64,000 bases of DNA from Rhodothermales bacterium (lineage in GTDB: Bacteria; Bacteroidota; Rhodothermia; Rhodothermales; JAHQVL01). Every line of letters starts with the position of its first letter. Positions within the stretch are counted from its first letter, which is position 1. Positions 22,691 through 32,257 of the stretch are shown piece after piece. Location: positions 208,811-272,810 of the forward strand of contig JAWKNW010000005.1 of assembly GCA_041391505.1 (NCBI GenBank), written 5' to 3'. Under the pieces are notes generated by a model, which was not told where the DNA came from, ran no database searches, and saw only the letters and a list, made by a program, of their open reading frames with translations. The position numbers and the translations under genes are program-made.

Positions 22691-23638
22691 CTAACCTCGC
22701 ACCATGGCCAGCAGCGCCCCGACGTCCGTCGTGCGGGCGCTGGCTTCGACCGCCGGCTGGTTGGCCGCAAACAGCGCCTTGCCGCGCTCGACATGCTCGG
22801 CAAAGAGGCGTTTCAGCGTCTCCGGCTCCAGCTTGCGGCCGGCGGCGTAGTAGGACTTGGCCGCCTGCCCCACCGCATAGGTCGAGGCAAACGTCACTGC
22901 CGCGCCGGTCGCCGCGCTGCCCACGCGGCCCGCCATCTTCCCCAGCGTGCCTTTCAGGACGCCGCCCACGATCTTCCGCGCGAAGTTCTCGACGACCTGC
23001 GACGTCATGCCAACCCCAACCGTCGCCAGCAGCTCGCGGATGTGTCCCTGGTCGAGCGTATAGCCGTAGTGCTGCCCGATGCTGTACACGAGCTTCATCT
23101 GCAGCGGGATGATGGCCATGGAGGCGAGGGACTGGGGGAGCAGTTCGAGGCCCCCGTTGATGACGGCGTATTTGAGGATGAGCGGATCGAGGATCGGGTC
23201 CTCCTGGAGCGCGCCGGCCGCCTCGGTACCCGGCGATTCGGGGATCGGGTCGGGGCCGTCGAGCGGGAGGGTCGCGAGGGCGTCGCCCTGCGCGAGGATA
23301 GCGCGCGAGGACGCGGTGTCGAGCCCCAGGGCCGCGCGGAGGCGTTCGAGGAAGGCTTTTTCGCCGGCGGTGGTGGCGCCGTCCGCGTCACAGACGCCGA
23401 CGGCCATCTCGTAGGCGAGGGTTCGCAGCGCCGGCGTGTCGAGCGTCGCGGCCGCCGCGTCGAGATCCACCTGGCCGAGGACGACGCGGGTGTAGAGGGA
23501 CGGCGAGAAGCCGGCGCCGAGGCTATCGAAGATCTCCTTGATTCGAGTCCGCTCGGCGTCGTGTTGCTGCCCGTCGGCGAAAGCGGCCATGAGGCAGGCG
23601 GTGGCGATGGCGTCGCGCTGGTCCTGGGTGATATCCAT
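22691..23638 (-). CDS. TerB-like / DUF697 membrane-associated protein
   Basis: 315 residues from the ATG at 23638; upstream in-frame sequence lacks gene character. The N-terminal ~140 residues are helical and acidic like TerB/DUF533 domains (AFADGQQHDAERTRIKEIFDSL, CDADGATTAGEKAFLERL). The C-terminal half matches the DUF697/YcjF style: YAVINGGLELLPQSLASMA, GQHYGYTLDQGHIRELLATVG, a Gly/Ala-rich amphipathic stretch and a TYAVGQAAKSYYAAG motif. Proteins of this type associate with membranes and stress responses; the role here is unknown. Confidence 0.7.
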   Translation of the reverse strand: MDITQDQRDAIATACLMAAFADGQQHDAERTRIKEIFDSLGAGFSPSLYTRVVLGQVDLDAAAATLDTPALRTLAYEMAVGVCDADGATTAGEKAFLERLRAALGLDTASSRAILAQGDALATLPLDGPDPIPESPGTEAAGALQEDPILDPLILKYAVINGGLELLPQSLASMAIIPLQMKLVYSIGQHYGYTLDQGHIRELLATVGVGMTSQVVENFARKIVGGVLKGTLGKMAGRVGSAATGAAVTFASTYAVGQAAKSYYAAGRKLEPETLKRLFAEHVERGKALFAANQPAVEASARTTDVGALLAMVRG

Positions 23639-23785
23639 AGTCGTATCGCTGGCTGGTTGATGTGCCGCTGGTACGCGCTTCGGGCAAAGATGTTGGGGCG
23701 TTGTGCGCCTACCCCTTGCTAGTAAGCGCTTTTCTGGTGATATTTTTGGGCCCACCCACCGCAACCCCATACCGCAGGCCCGATC

Positions 23786-24646
23786 ATGCGTACTACCCGA
23801 CGCCGCTTCCTTCAGCACACCGCCGGCCTCGCCGCCGCCTCACTTTTTACGCCCCAGCTGCTCCGCGCCCAGATCGCTTCGGCCATCCCCGGAGGTCGGA
23901 TTGCCTTTCAGACCTGGGTCGTGCGCGACCAGATCGGCAGCAACTTCATGGGGATGCTGAAATCCATGGCGGCCCAGGGGTATAACGGGCTGGAGCTGTG
24001 CTCGCCGCCGAGTTATGACAAGGCCGGCTTTGGCGCGCTGCTGAAATACTCGGGAAAAGAGCTGCGAGCGATACTGGAAGGGGAGGGGTTCCACTGCGAG
24101 AGCAGCCACTACAACTTCCGTGAGCTCCGCGACAGCCTGCCGGAACGGATCGCGTTCGCGAAAGACATGGGCTACACGCAGATGGTCGTCTCCAGCTTCG
24201 GTCTGCCGAAAGAAGCAACGATGGACGACTGGAAGAAGGCAGCCGACACCATGAACCTGATCGGCGAGAAGACGAAGCAGGCCGGCCTGCAGCTCGGCTT
24301 CCACAACCACCACGGCGAGTTCGAGAAGATCGACGGCACGCTGATCTACGATGTGCTGCTCGAACGCCTCGACCCCGACCTCGTCAAGCTCCAGTTCCAG
24401 GTGGCCGTCGTCAACATCGGGTACAAGGCGGCCGACTATTTCCGGAAGCATCCGGGCCGCTTTGTCTCGGCGCACCTGTCGGACTGGTCGCCGGCGAAGG
24501 AGTCGCAGGTCGCGATCGGATCCGGGATGGTCGACTGGAAGGATTTCTTCGAGGCCGCAAAAGTGGGCGGACTCAAAAACGTCTATGTCGAGATGGCACC
24601 CGAGGTGCTGGCGGACTCGGCGGCGTATCTGAAAAAGATGGCGTGA
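23786..24646 (+). CDS. Sugar phosphate isomerase/epimerase, Tat-exported
   Basis: 286 residues. The N-terminus has a twin-arginine signal (TTRRRFLQHTAGLAAASLF). The rest is a xylose-isomerase-like TIM barrel (AP endonuclease 2 family): GYNGLELCSPPSY, LQLGFHNHHGEFEKIDG, DLVKLQFQVAV, VSAHLSDWSPAKESQVAIGSG and an ending with VEMAP. The conserved His and Glu metal ligands are visible. Exported members are common in Bacteroidota carbohydrate clusters and probably act on keto- or deoxy-sugars in the periplasm. The stop is 2 bases from that of the convergent FAD oxidoreductase. Confidence 0.82.
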   Translation: MRTTRRRFLQHTAGLAAASLFTPQLLRAQIASAIPGGRIAFQTWVVRDQIGSNFMGMLKSMAAQGYNGLELCSPPSYDKAGFGALLKYSGKELRAILEGEGFHCESSHYNFRELRDSLPERIAFAKDMGYTQMVVSSFGLPKEATMDDWKKAADTMNLIGEKTKQAGLQLGFHNHHGEFEKIDGTLIYDVLLERLDPDLVKLQFQVAVVNIGYKAADYFRKHPGRFVSAHLSDWSPAKESQVAIGSGMVDWKDFFEAAKVGGLKNVYVEMAPEVLADSAAYLKKMA

Positions 24647-24647
24647 T

Positions 24648-26357
24648 TCACCGCGCCACCGCCATCGGCGCCGGCCACTGGATGGCGACTCCGTCACCCA
24701 TCAGCCGGCGCTGGAAGTCGGCCAGCCGGCCGGCGTCCGCGCGGACCTGCCGCGGCGCGGCGCCGGTATCCAGGCAGAACGCCGCCAGCATCCCCGCGGA
24801 CTCGCCGATGTTCCATTCGACGGGGTGCAGCCGATAGCAGCCGTTCGTGATGTGGGTGACGCCCAGATTTTTGCACGCCGGCAGCAGGTTTTCCATCCGC
24901 ACCGGCAGCAGGGCGCCGAGCGGGATCTCGAACGGCAGCGAGCTGATGTCGATGTAGTTGTCTCCTCCGGTGGAGGGATGCAGGTCGATCCGGTAACTGC
25001 CCACGCCCACCGAATCCGGGAACGAGGCGGCCGTCACCTCGCCGGCCGGCAAACCGGTCTCGGCCATCCGGGCTTCCAGGCCCACATGCTGCTCTTTCAC
25101 GGTGAACTCGGCCACGATCCGTCGCGACTCACGGATGTAGGGGCGTTTGGCGAGCCCGTGCTCGGTGCCGCACACGTCGCCCCGGAGCCGGAGTCCGGGC
25201 CATCCCATCCCCCCGTCCTCGCGCGGCGCTTCGGTTTGCAGCCAGTAGACGAGGGAGCGGCTCAGCGCCATCGCGCCGGCCAGGTGGCGGTCTTTTTCTT
25301 CGGGCGTCACGTCGATGAGATGCCCGGGCAGGTAATCGTTCTGCGGCCAGTTGACGAGCGAGATCCCGGAGGCCAGGGCGCCGGGACGCAGCGTTTCGGG
25401 GGCGAGGAGCTGGCGGTAGGTCCAGAGATTAAAGAGGCGGGTCTCGGCGCCGGGTCGCGGGTCGAACCCCAGGGTGCGCGGCTCGAGCGTGATCGGGTTT
25501 GAATACGACAGGCTGAGGAGCGGCCCGGTCCACGCCGGCGTCAGCGCCGGCACATAGTCGCGCCAGAAGGCATAGGTGTCCGGACGGTCGATCCTGTGAT
25601 CTTCGCCGGCGCGGTAGTCGAGCGCGAAACACCACGTCATCGCCTGGATGTTGCCGGGTTGGGCCCCGGCCGGTGCGTGCGGCTCGCCGGTTTGCGAGCG
25701 GGACTCCGCGCCGGTCACATAGTCGGTTCCGCTGAGCGGGAGGAGGTCTCCCCGTTCGGTGGCGTCGAGGAAGTAGGGGGCCACGATCGTGGTTTCGACG
25801 CCGGTCGCCGGATGGAGCACGGTGACGGACCGGATGCGGTCGCCATCGACGTCCGCGCGCACGGGTTCGACATCCAGCAGGAGCCGGAGCCGGCCGGCGC
25901 TCACATACGGCGCAAGCATCCCTTCCAGGACCGACACCGCGGCGGCGGGTTCGTGGCACAGGGCGGATACCGCGCAGCGGCCGGGGTTGAGGGTGTCCGC
26001 GGCGTACGCCTCGCCCGAGAGCGGGTAAAAGTCGCGGTAATACCGCCGCACGTTGTCCCGATAGGTCTGATAGGCCCGGGTGCGACCGAATTGCTCGATC
26101 CAGGGATGCTCGTCCGGCGGCACGGCCTGCTGGGTGAGCTGGCCGCCGATCCAGTCGGTCTCCTCGGTCATGATCACGGTTCGCCCGCTTCGCAGCGCCG
26201 CCAGCGCGGCCGCGCAGCCTCCCGTCCCGCCGCCGATCACGGCGACCTCCGCGGCCATCTCGCGGCTGTAGAGCCGGCCGAGTGGCGCGAGGCCCGTAAG
26301 GCCGACGGTCACCCCGAGCCGTTTCAGGAAGGCGCGGCGATGCAGCGGATCCGTCAT
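24648..26357 (-). CDS. FAD-dependent oxidoreductase
   Basis: 569 residues. The start at 26357 was chosen because the ATG overlaps the upstream cupin stop (ATGA) and gives a Tat-like leader (LHRRAFLKRLGVTVGL). The dinucleotide motif VIGGGTGGCAAALAALRSG with EETDWIGGQLTQQ marks the FAD_oxidored (PF12831) family. The C-terminal part has DISSLPFEIPLGALLPVRMENLLPACKNLGVTH and a final NIGESAGMLAAF. Family members are usually secreted and uncharacterised in sugar clusters. Translational coupling to the cupin suggests a joint role. Confidence 0.83.
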   Translation of the reverse strand: MTDPLHRRAFLKRLGVTVGLTGLAPLGRLYSREMAAEVAVIGGGTGGCAAALAALRSGRTVIMTEETDWIGGQLTQQAVPPDEHPWIEQFGRTRAYQTYRDNVRRYYRDFYPLSGEAYAADTLNPGRCAVSALCHEPAAAVSVLEGMLAPYVSAGRLRLLLDVEPVRADVDGDRIRSVTVLHPATGVETTIVAPYFLDATERGDLLPLSGTDYVTGAESRSQTGEPHAPAGAQPGNIQAMTWCFALDYRAGEDHRIDRPDTYAFWRDYVPALTPAWTGPLLSLSYSNPITLEPRTLGFDPRPGAETRLFNLWTYRQLLAPETLRPGALASGISLVNWPQNDYLPGHLIDVTPEEKDRHLAGAMALSRSLVYWLQTEAPREDGGMGWPGLRLRGDVCGTEHGLAKRPYIRESRRIVAEFTVKEQHVGLEARMAETGLPAGEVTAASFPDSVGVGSYRIDLHPSTGGDNYIDISSLPFEIPLGALLPVRMENLLPACKNLGVTHITNGCYRLHPVEWNIGESAGMLAAFCLDTGAAPRQVRADAGRLADFQRRLMGDGVAIQWPAPMAVAR

Positions 26358-26767
26358 GCGGTGGGGGGCTTCAGCGAACACCACGGTTCTTCGTGCCAGA
26401 CGTCAACCATCGTCGGTTCTTCGGCGATCGCCGGCGAGAGGATGGCGAGAAAGACGAGGGGTTCGTCGCCGGCGTTGTAGGTGGCGTGGACGACATTGAC
26501 GGGGATGTGCGCCATCTCGCCGGCTTCGAGGATCCGGAATTCCTCCTCCACCCACTGCTCCGCCACGCCGGAGACGATGTAGATGATCTCCTCCATCGAG
26601 GGGTGCCGGTGGAATTTGTGCGCCTGCCCCGGAGGCATCGCCACGCGCACCATCAGGAGTTCCTTCGCCTCGGTCAACCCCGGCCGGCTCAGCCAGTGAT
26701 GCAATCCTCGGGCCTCGTCCACGACCTGGACATCTTCGCGGGTTATGAAACGGAGCGGTTCGGGCAT
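26354..26767 (-). CDS. Cupin domain protein
   Basis: 137 residues from the ATG at 26767; the longer frame would only translate Pro/His-rich repeat DNA. A single small beta-barrel: KFHRHPSMEEIIYIVSGVAEQW (cupin motif 1 with His, His and Glu) and AHIPVNVVHATYNAGDEP (motif 2 with His). It may bind a metal and a carboxylic acid or sugar. Its stop overlaps the start of the FAD oxidoreductase (ATGA), so the two are translated together. Confidence 0.85.
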   Translation of the reverse strand: MPEPLRFITREDVQVVDEARGLHHWLSRPGLTEAKELLMVRVAMPPGQAHKFHRHPSMEEIIYIVSGVAEQWVEEEFRILEAGEMAHIPVNVVHATYNAGDEPLVFLAILSPAIAEEPTMVDVWHEEPWCSLKPPTA

Positions 26768-26830
26768 AGGAGGGTGCGGGGGTATCGGGTGTGGGAGTAT
26801 GGGGGTGTGGGTGTGAACGTCAGGTGGAAT
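26768..26830. repeat. G-rich word repeat upstream of cupin gene
   Basis: GGGTGCGGGGGTATCGGGTGTGGGAGTATGGGGGTGTGGGTGTG: about six units of roughly seven bases (GGGTGTG/GGGTATC-like). On the minus strand it would be the 5' untranslated region of the cupin gene. Confidence 0.55.
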
Positions 26831-26879
26831 CAGGATAGCAGATCTTGTCACGGCGAGCAACCCCTTCCTGGATCCGCGC

Positions 26880-27479
26880 TCACACCATGACCAGCGGGCG
26901 ATCCATCAGTTTTTTGCGCAGCTCCGGCGGCAGGCCGAAATGGCGATCCATGAACCCGTCGATTTCGCCGAGGGTTTTGTTCGACAGGAGCTGGGCCACC
27001 TCGTCGATGGTGGGGCCGCCGATCAGGTACGGGAGGTGCGTGAAGAGCAGGTCCCCGCCGTCGCACTGGCAGAAGATCTGGTACTCGGTGAACGACTCGC
27101 GGGGCGCGCCGGTGACGAGACAGTGCGAGATCCAGTTGGCCGGATCGGTGGAGTCGCCGGCGAACAGGGCCTGGCGGCGGGCGTCGAGATCGACCCGGTT
27201 CAGGAAATAATCCTGCACCCGGCGGAGCGACTCCTCGGACATGGCCTGCTGCATCTGCTCGTAGCACGCGAGGCACATGGCGTATTCGAACACGGTATCC
27301 TCCATGTCGAACTCGGGGTAGCGCCGGATGGCTTTTTCGATGACGTAATGCGTGCCGTAGGCGCGGAGCGGCGCATGGCAGACGACGCAGGCGTGGAAGG
27401 GGGCGCCGGTGGAAGAGGCGTGGAACATCGGGGGGATTTCGACGCGGTGGCGCGTGAAATCCGGATCCAGAGCGTCCAT
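26880..27479 (-). CDS. Hypothetical protein with cysteine pairs
   Basis: 199 residues from the ATG at 27479. Three cysteine motifs are seen: CVVCHAPL, CLACYEQM and CQCDGG. The first two could form a zinc ribbon; IEKAIRRYPEF separates them. The C-terminal half is mostly helical (DGFMDRHFGLPPELRKKLMD). No signal peptide or membrane span. No family recognised. It is on the same strand as the cupin gene, 110 bases upstream of it. Confidence 0.65.
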   Translation of the reverse strand: MDALDPDFTRHRVEIPPMFHASSTGAPFHACVVCHAPLRAYGTHYVIEKAIRRYPEFDMEDTVFEYAMCLACYEQMQQAMSEESLRRVQDYFLNRVDLDARRQALFAGDSTDPANWISHCLVTGAPRESFTEYQIFCQCDGGDLLFTHLPYLIGGPTIDEVAQLLSNKTLGEIDGFMDRHFGLPPELRKKLMDRPLVMV

Positions 27480-27676
27480 GGCTTCAGGGTGCGGGGTGAG
27501 CGTGGACCGGAAGTCCCAATATACGAAGCGAGGCCCCGGCATACGAAGAAAATAAAAATGGGTGAACCGTCAGGGCCAGACGCCGTATCTTACCTTCAAC
27601 CCGAGGTTGAACGCCGGCATGGACCGCAACGCGCCGGCGCACGACCCCGATTTGGCGGTCATTCGTACGGCACATT

Positions 27677-28465
27677 ATGCTTCAATCAGGACGTCCACGG
27701 CACGAGCAAATCAGCGACTGGCTGCGTCAGCAGATCGAAAAAGGGGAGTTCGGCGTTGACGATCAACTCCCATCCGAAAACCAGCTGGGGCAGCAGTTCG
27801 ATGTAAGCCGGATCACGGTACGGCGCGCGCTGCAGACGCTGGAGAGCGAGGGACTCATCTACCGGCGACAGGGTCTCGGCGCTTTCGTAAAGGACGCTCG
27901 TTTGCTCCAGGGCATGGTGAAGCTGACGGACTTCGTGGAGGACATGGCGCAGGCCGGCCTGGAGGCCTCGTCCCGCGTCGTGCACTTCGACCAGGTCGAG
28001 CCGCCCGGATTCGTACAGGTCGCCCTGAACGTCGAGCCCCGCGTCAAGGTGTGCCGGCTGGATCGCCTCCGCCTCGGCGACGACCTGCCCATCGCGTTCG
28101 ACCAGACGTGGCTTCCGGTTTTTTACGGCCAGCTGCTCCACGGCTACGATCTGCAGCACGAAACGATCTACCGCATCCTCGAGGAAGACTACGAGGTCCC
28201 GGTCCTGCGCGGCAGGTACCGGCTCGATGCGGTGAATGCGGACGAGATCGTCGCCGGCCAGCTCGGCGTGCCGGTCGGTCGGGCGGTGTTCCTGATCGAG
28301 CGCCTGTCGATGACGACCGGAGACAAGCCGGTCTATGTCCAGCGACGCTACTACCGCACGGACCGCGTGACCTACGAGATCGAGGTCGCCCGACGCGGCG
28401 GGGCCGCCCGCGGCTCGGGCATGCCGCTACGCGAATTCGCCCCGGTGTTTCGCAGCTCGCAGTAA
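27677..28465 (+). CDS. GntR/HutC-family transcription regulator
   Basis: 262 residues. The N-terminal winged helix (about 8-75) has the GntR pattern LPSENQLGQQFDVSRITVRRALQTLESEGLIYRRQGLGAFV. The C-terminal UTRA ligand domain (about 95-245) is of HutC type, with YRILEEDYEVPVLRGRYRLDAV and FLIERLSMTTGDKPVYVQRRYYRTDR. UTRA domains bind sugars, amino acids or related effectors. It lies 23 bases before the secreted ThuA/sugar dehydrogenase gene on the same strand and near the iolG/iolE-like genes, which are likely targets (inference). Confidence 0.9.
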   Translation: MLQSGRPRHEQISDWLRQQIEKGEFGVDDQLPSENQLGQQFDVSRITVRRALQTLESEGLIYRRQGLGAFVKDARLLQGMVKLTDFVEDMAQAGLEASSRVVHFDQVEPPGFVQVALNVEPRVKVCRLDRLRLGDDLPIAFDQTWLPVFYGQLLHGYDLQHETIYRILEEDYEVPVLRGRYRLDAVNADEIVAGQLGVPVGRAVFLIERLSMTTGDKPVYVQRRYYRTDRVTYEIEVARRGGAARGSGMPLREFAPVFRSSQ

Positions 28466-28488
28466 ACCCTCTTCTTTGTGGCCTGCCC

Positions 28489-31083
28489 ATGCCGCGTGCG
28501 CACATCCCCCTGCTTCTGCTCGTCGGCCTCGCCCTGACCCAGGCTGCGCCGGCGCAGACCCGTTACCTGGTCTTCTCCCGCACCACGGGCTTCAGGCATG
28601 AGTCCATTCCTGCCGGGCTGGCGGCGTTGCAGAGCATGGCGGACGCGCAGGCGTGGTCGATGACGGCGACGGAAGATCCCGGATACTTTATCGACGACAG
28701 CCTGGCCACGTTCGACGCGGTCGTGTTTCTGAATACGACCGGGGACGTGCTGGACGCAGCGCAGCAGGAGGCCTTCGAGCGGTATATCCGCGCCGGCGGC
28801 GGCTTCGCCGGCATCCATGCGGCAGCGGATACGGAGTACGACTGGCCCTGGTACGGCGCGCTCGTGGGGGCCTATTTCGCGAGCCATCCGGACATCCAGG
28901 CCGGCGAAATCGTCGTCGCGGACCGCACCCATCCGTCGACGAGCGGCCTGCCGGACCGATGGAGCCGCACCGACGAATGGTACAACTATCAGATCAATCC
29001 CCGCGGCGACGTCCATGTGCTGGCCATGCTCCAGGAAGATTCGTACGCCGGCGGGTCGATGGGCTACGATCACCCCATCGCGTGGTGCCAGACGTTTCAG
29101 GGCGGGCGATCCTGGTACACGGGCGGCGGGCACACGCCCGAGGCGTTTGCCGAGCCGGCGTTTCTGGAGCACCTCCGCGGCGGACTCCAGTATGCCGCCG
29201 GCGTCGTCGGGGGCGACTGCGGGCCGACCCAGCGGGGCCGGATGATCAAGCGCGTGCTGGATGCCTCGGTCGATTCCCCGATGGAGCTGGCCGTGGCGCC
29301 TGACGGCGCGGTCTTTTTTATCGAACGGCCCGGCCGGCTCAAACGGTACGATCCCGTGGCGGCATCGACATCGGTCGTCGCTCAGCTGGACGTGTCGACC
29401 GTGCAGGAGGATGGGCTGCTCGGGATCACGCTGGATCCTGCTTTCGCCGAGAACGGCTGGATCTATCTGTTCTATTCGCCGGCGGGCCCGGACGAAATCC
29501 AGCGCGTGTCGCGGTTTACGTGGACCGGCACGGCCTTCGACGCCGGCTCGGAGCGCATCCTGCTGACCATCCCGACACAGCGTGCCGAATGCTGCCACTC
29601 GGCCGGTTCCCTGACGTTCGGTCCCGATGGCTCGCTGTACATCTCGGTGGGCGACAACACCAATCCGTTCGCATCCAACGGCTTCGCTCCCCTCGACGGG
29701 CGCCCGGACCGGGCCGCCTGGGACGCGCGCCGATCGGCCGGCAATACGAACGACCTCCGGGGCAAGGTGCTGCGCATCCGCCCGACGCCCGACGGCGGCT
29801 ACACGATCCCGGACGGCAACCTCTTCGCACCCGACGACACGACCGGCCGGCCGGAGATCTACGCGATGGGCATGCGCAACCCGTTCCGGATTTCGGTGGA
29901 TGCCGATACGGGCTGGCTCTACTGGGGCGATGTCGGTCCGGACGCCGGCGAGCCGAACCCCGCGCGCGGACCTCAGGGGTACGACGAGTGGAACCAGGCG
30001 CGAGGGGCCGGCAACTTCGGGTGGCCGTTCTGCATCGCCGACAACCGGCCTTACAGCGACTACGACTTCGAGACCGGCGCACTGGGCGGGCCGTTCGATT
30101 GCGCGGCGCCGGGCAACCTGTCTCCCAACAACACCGGCGCGCGGACGCTGCCGCCGGCGCAGCCGGCGTGGATCTGGTACCCGTACGGTCCGGATGCCGC
30201 ATTTGCGTCCGTCAGCGGGGAAGGAGGAGGGCGGACCGCCATGGCGGGGCCCGTTATTGGAAATGGAAACGGCGAGCGCTCGAACCTGGCTCTGCCGCGG
30301 TATTACGACGGTGCGCTGCTGATCTATGAATGGTCGCGCAACTGGATCAAGGAAGTGCGGATGGATGCCGCCGGCGACATCCTCGCCATCCTGCCCTTCG
30401 CGGACAACGTGCCCGTATCGAGCCCGATCGACCTCGAGATCGGCCCCGACGGCGCGCTATATCTCCTCGAGTGGGGCAACATCTTCTGGGGCGGTGGCCC
30501 GGACGCCACGCTCTCCCGCCTGGAATACAACGCGCTCGGAAACCGTCCGCCCATCGCCCGGCTCACCGCGACCGGCGCGACGGGGCCGGCGCCGCTGACC
30601 GTCACCTTCCTGGCGGCCGGATCGTTCGACCCGGATTTCGCCGGCGACCTGTCCTATGCCTGGGACCTGGACGGACAGCCCGGCACCGATGCCGTCGGTG
30701 AGACGGCGACTTACACGTACGGGCAGGCCGGCACGTACACCGCGCGGCTGTCCGTCACGGACGCGCAGGGGCTGGCCGCGACGGCGGAGCGGGTCATCCT
30801 CGTCGAGGAGCCGGTTCCGGCGGCGTTTGTCTTCGATCCGCCATATCCCAACCCGGCATCCGGCCGCGCCGAGTTGACGTTCGGGCTGCCGTCCGAATCC
30901 GACGTGCGGGTCGAGGTATACGATGCCCTGGGGCGTCGGCAGGCCGTGGTGCTGGACGAACGCCGCGCCGCCGGCGTCCAGCGGGTCGGCGTCGATGTGG
31001 CCGGCTGGCGCAGCGGCCTGTACGTCGTCCGCGTCACGGCCGAACGGGGGAGCCTGGTGCGCAAGCTCATCGTGGTCCGCTAA
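28489..31083 (+). CDS. Secreted ThuA-sugar dehydrogenase-PKD fusion with type IX sorting domain
   Basis: 864 residues from the ATG at 28489, which gives a signal peptide (HIPLLLLVGLALTQAAPAQ). Domains in order: ThuA-like glutamine-amidotransferase fold (about 25-235; GGGFAGIHAAADTEYDWPWYG, GYDHPIAWCQTFQGG); PQQ-type glucose/sorbosone dehydrogenase propeller (about 250-680; SPMELAVAPDGAVFFIERPG, GLLGITLDPAF, MGMRNPFRISVD); PKD domain (about 685-775; SFDPDFAGDLSYAWDLDG); type IX sorting domain (last ~85 residues, PPYPNPASGRAELTF). It is extracellular and probably acts on sugars. ThuA domains are linked to keto-trehalose metabolism. It follows the GntR gene closely. Confidence 0.87.
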   Translation: MPRAHIPLLLLVGLALTQAAPAQTRYLVFSRTTGFRHESIPAGLAALQSMADAQAWSMTATEDPGYFIDDSLATFDAVVFLNTTGDVLDAAQQEAFERYIRAGGGFAGIHAAADTEYDWPWYGALVGAYFASHPDIQAGEIVVADRTHPSTSGLPDRWSRTDEWYNYQINPRGDVHVLAMLQEDSYAGGSMGYDHPIAWCQTFQGGRSWYTGGGHTPEAFAEPAFLEHLRGGLQYAAGVVGGDCGPTQRGRMIKRVLDASVDSPMELAVAPDGAVFFIERPGRLKRYDPVAASTSVVAQLDVSTVQEDGLLGITLDPAFAENGWIYLFYSPAGPDEIQRVSRFTWTGTAFDAGSERILLTIPTQRAECCHSAGSLTFGPDGSLYISVGDNTNPFASNGFAPLDGRPDRAAWDARRSAGNTNDLRGKVLRIRPTPDGGYTIPDGNLFAPDDTTGRPEIYAMGMRNPFRISVDADTGWLYWGDVGPDAGEPNPARGPQGYDEWNQARGAGNFGWPFCIADNRPYSDYDFETGALGGPFDCAAPGNLSPNNTGARTLPPAQPAWIWYPYGPDAAFASVSGEGGGRTAMAGPVIGNGNGERSNLALPRYYDGALLIYEWSRNWIKEVRMDAAGDILAILPFADNVPVSSPIDLEIGPDGALYLLEWGNIFWGGGPDATLSRLEYNALGNRPPIARLTATGATGPAPLTVTFLAAGSFDPDFAGDLSYAWDLDGQPGTDAVGETATYTYGQAGTYTARLSVTDAQGLAATAERVILVEEPVPAAFVFDPPYPNPASGRAELTFGLPSESDVRVEVYDALGRRQAVVLDERRAAGVQRVGVDVAGWRSGLYVVRVTAERGSLVRKLIVVR

Positions 31084-31084
31084 C

Positions 31085-32110
31085 TCATGCCGGGTCGACT
31101 TCGGCGATCCGCACGACGCGTCCTTCCCGGTACGAGAGCCAGGCAGCCTTGCCGATCACCGCCGGCATGCGGCCGTCGTGGCCGGACACCGGCACGGGGG
31201 CGTCGTTGAGGATGGCTTCGACGAACGCTTCCATCTCGACCCGGTAGGCTTCCATGTAGCGTTCCAGGAAGAAATGGAGCGGCTTCGCGGCGTGTACGCC
31301 GTCGGCGTCGGCATGGACGACGGCGTCCGGCGTATGGTTCTCGACGGCGACGCGGCCCTTCGAACCGAACCACTCGACTCGCTGATCGTAGCCGTAGGCC
31401 GATTGCCGGCAGTTGTCGATCGTGCAGATCGCACCGTTCGCAAACCGGAGCGTAACGACGGCCGTATCGATGTCGCCGGCCAGCTCGCCGATCGCGGGAT
31501 CGACCATCACGCCGCCTACGGCGAAGACATCCACCACCTCGGACCCGATCAGGAAACGCGCCATGTCGAAGTCGTGGATCGTCATGTCGAAGAAGATGCC
31601 GCCGGAGGCCGCGAGATAGGCGATCGGGGGAGGGCCCGGGTCGCGGCTGGTGATGCGCAGCACGCGGGGTTCGCCGTAGGCGCCGCTCGCGATCAGCCGC
31701 CGGGCATGCCCGAAGCTCGGGTCGAACCGCCGCTGAAAACCGATCTGAAGCTTGACGCCGCAGCGGGCGACGGTGGCCAGCGCGCGGTCGATGCTCGCGA
31801 TGTCGATCGCGATGGGCTTTTCGCAGAAGATGTGCTTGCCGGCTTCCGCCGCCGCCTCGATGTAGGCGGCGTGCGTATCGCTCGACGAGCAGATCGCCAC
31901 GGCGTCGACATTCGGGTCGTCGATCACCGCATGCGCATTGGCATGCACGGCCTCGACCCCGTAATGCGCCGCCAGCTCCGCGGCGGCTTCCACATGAAGA
32001 TCCGCCACGGACACCAGCCGGGCGCCCGGGATCCGGTTGACAATCGTTTCAGCATGTATCCGGCCGATGCGGCCGGCGCCGATGAGGCCGATGCGTAGGG
32101 GATGGCTCAC
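31085..32110 (-). CDS. iolG: Gfo/Idh/MocA dehydrogenase, inositol 2-dehydrogenase type
   Basis: 341 residues. The Rossmann motif IGLIGAGRIGRIHAE is at the N-terminus, CEKPIAID marks the catalytic Lys, and LQIGFQRRFDPSFGHARRLI and GGIFFDMTIHDFDMARFLIG (Asp/His pair) are hallmarks of IolG. IolG oxidises myo-inositol to scyllo-inosose with NAD. The next gene upstream on the strand encodes an IolE-like protein, which supports inositol or keto-sugar catabolism. The end overlaps nothing, but the stop is one base from that of the preceding convergent gene. Substrate assignment within this broad family is likely but not proven. Confidence 0.85.
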   Translation of the reverse strand: MSHPLRIGLIGAGRIGRIHAETIVNRIPGARLVSVADLHVEAAAELAAHYGVEAVHANAHAVIDDPNVDAVAICSSSDTHAAYIEAAAEAGKHIFCEKPIAIDIASIDRALATVARCGVKLQIGFQRRFDPSFGHARRLIASGAYGEPRVLRITSRDPGPPPIAYLAASGGIFFDMTIHDFDMARFLIGSEVVDVFAVGGVMVDPAIGELAGDIDTAVVTLRFANGAICTIDNCRQSAYGYDQRVEWFGSKGRVAVENHTPDAVVHADADGVHAAKPLHFFLERYMEAYRVEMEAFVEAILNDAPVPVSGHDGRMPAVIGKAAWLSYREGRVVRIAEVDPA

Positions 32111-32257
32111 GGTGTAAGGTCTGATGGTTAAGGTTTAAGGAATGCGTAATGTTGAGAGGAATCGCTGGATGGCGCTCCGTCGATGGCACGGTCTGGCTCA
32201 GTCGTTCAGGGCGGACATCCGCCCTTGAATCTTGAACCTAAGACCTTGAACCCAGCC
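32111..32257. repeat. Spacer with TTAAGG / CTTGAACC inverted words
   Basis: Left words GTAAGGTCTGATGGTTAAGGTTTAAGG (32114-32140) face CTTGAATCTTGAACCTAAGACCTTGAACC (32224-32252). They can pair imperfectly within the iolE-iolG intergenic region. Confidence 0.5.

Noticed and set aside
28051..28488. N-terminal extension of the ThuA fusion overlapping the GntR gene
   Set aside because: The GntR frame is convincing and the ATG at 28489 begins with a signal peptide.
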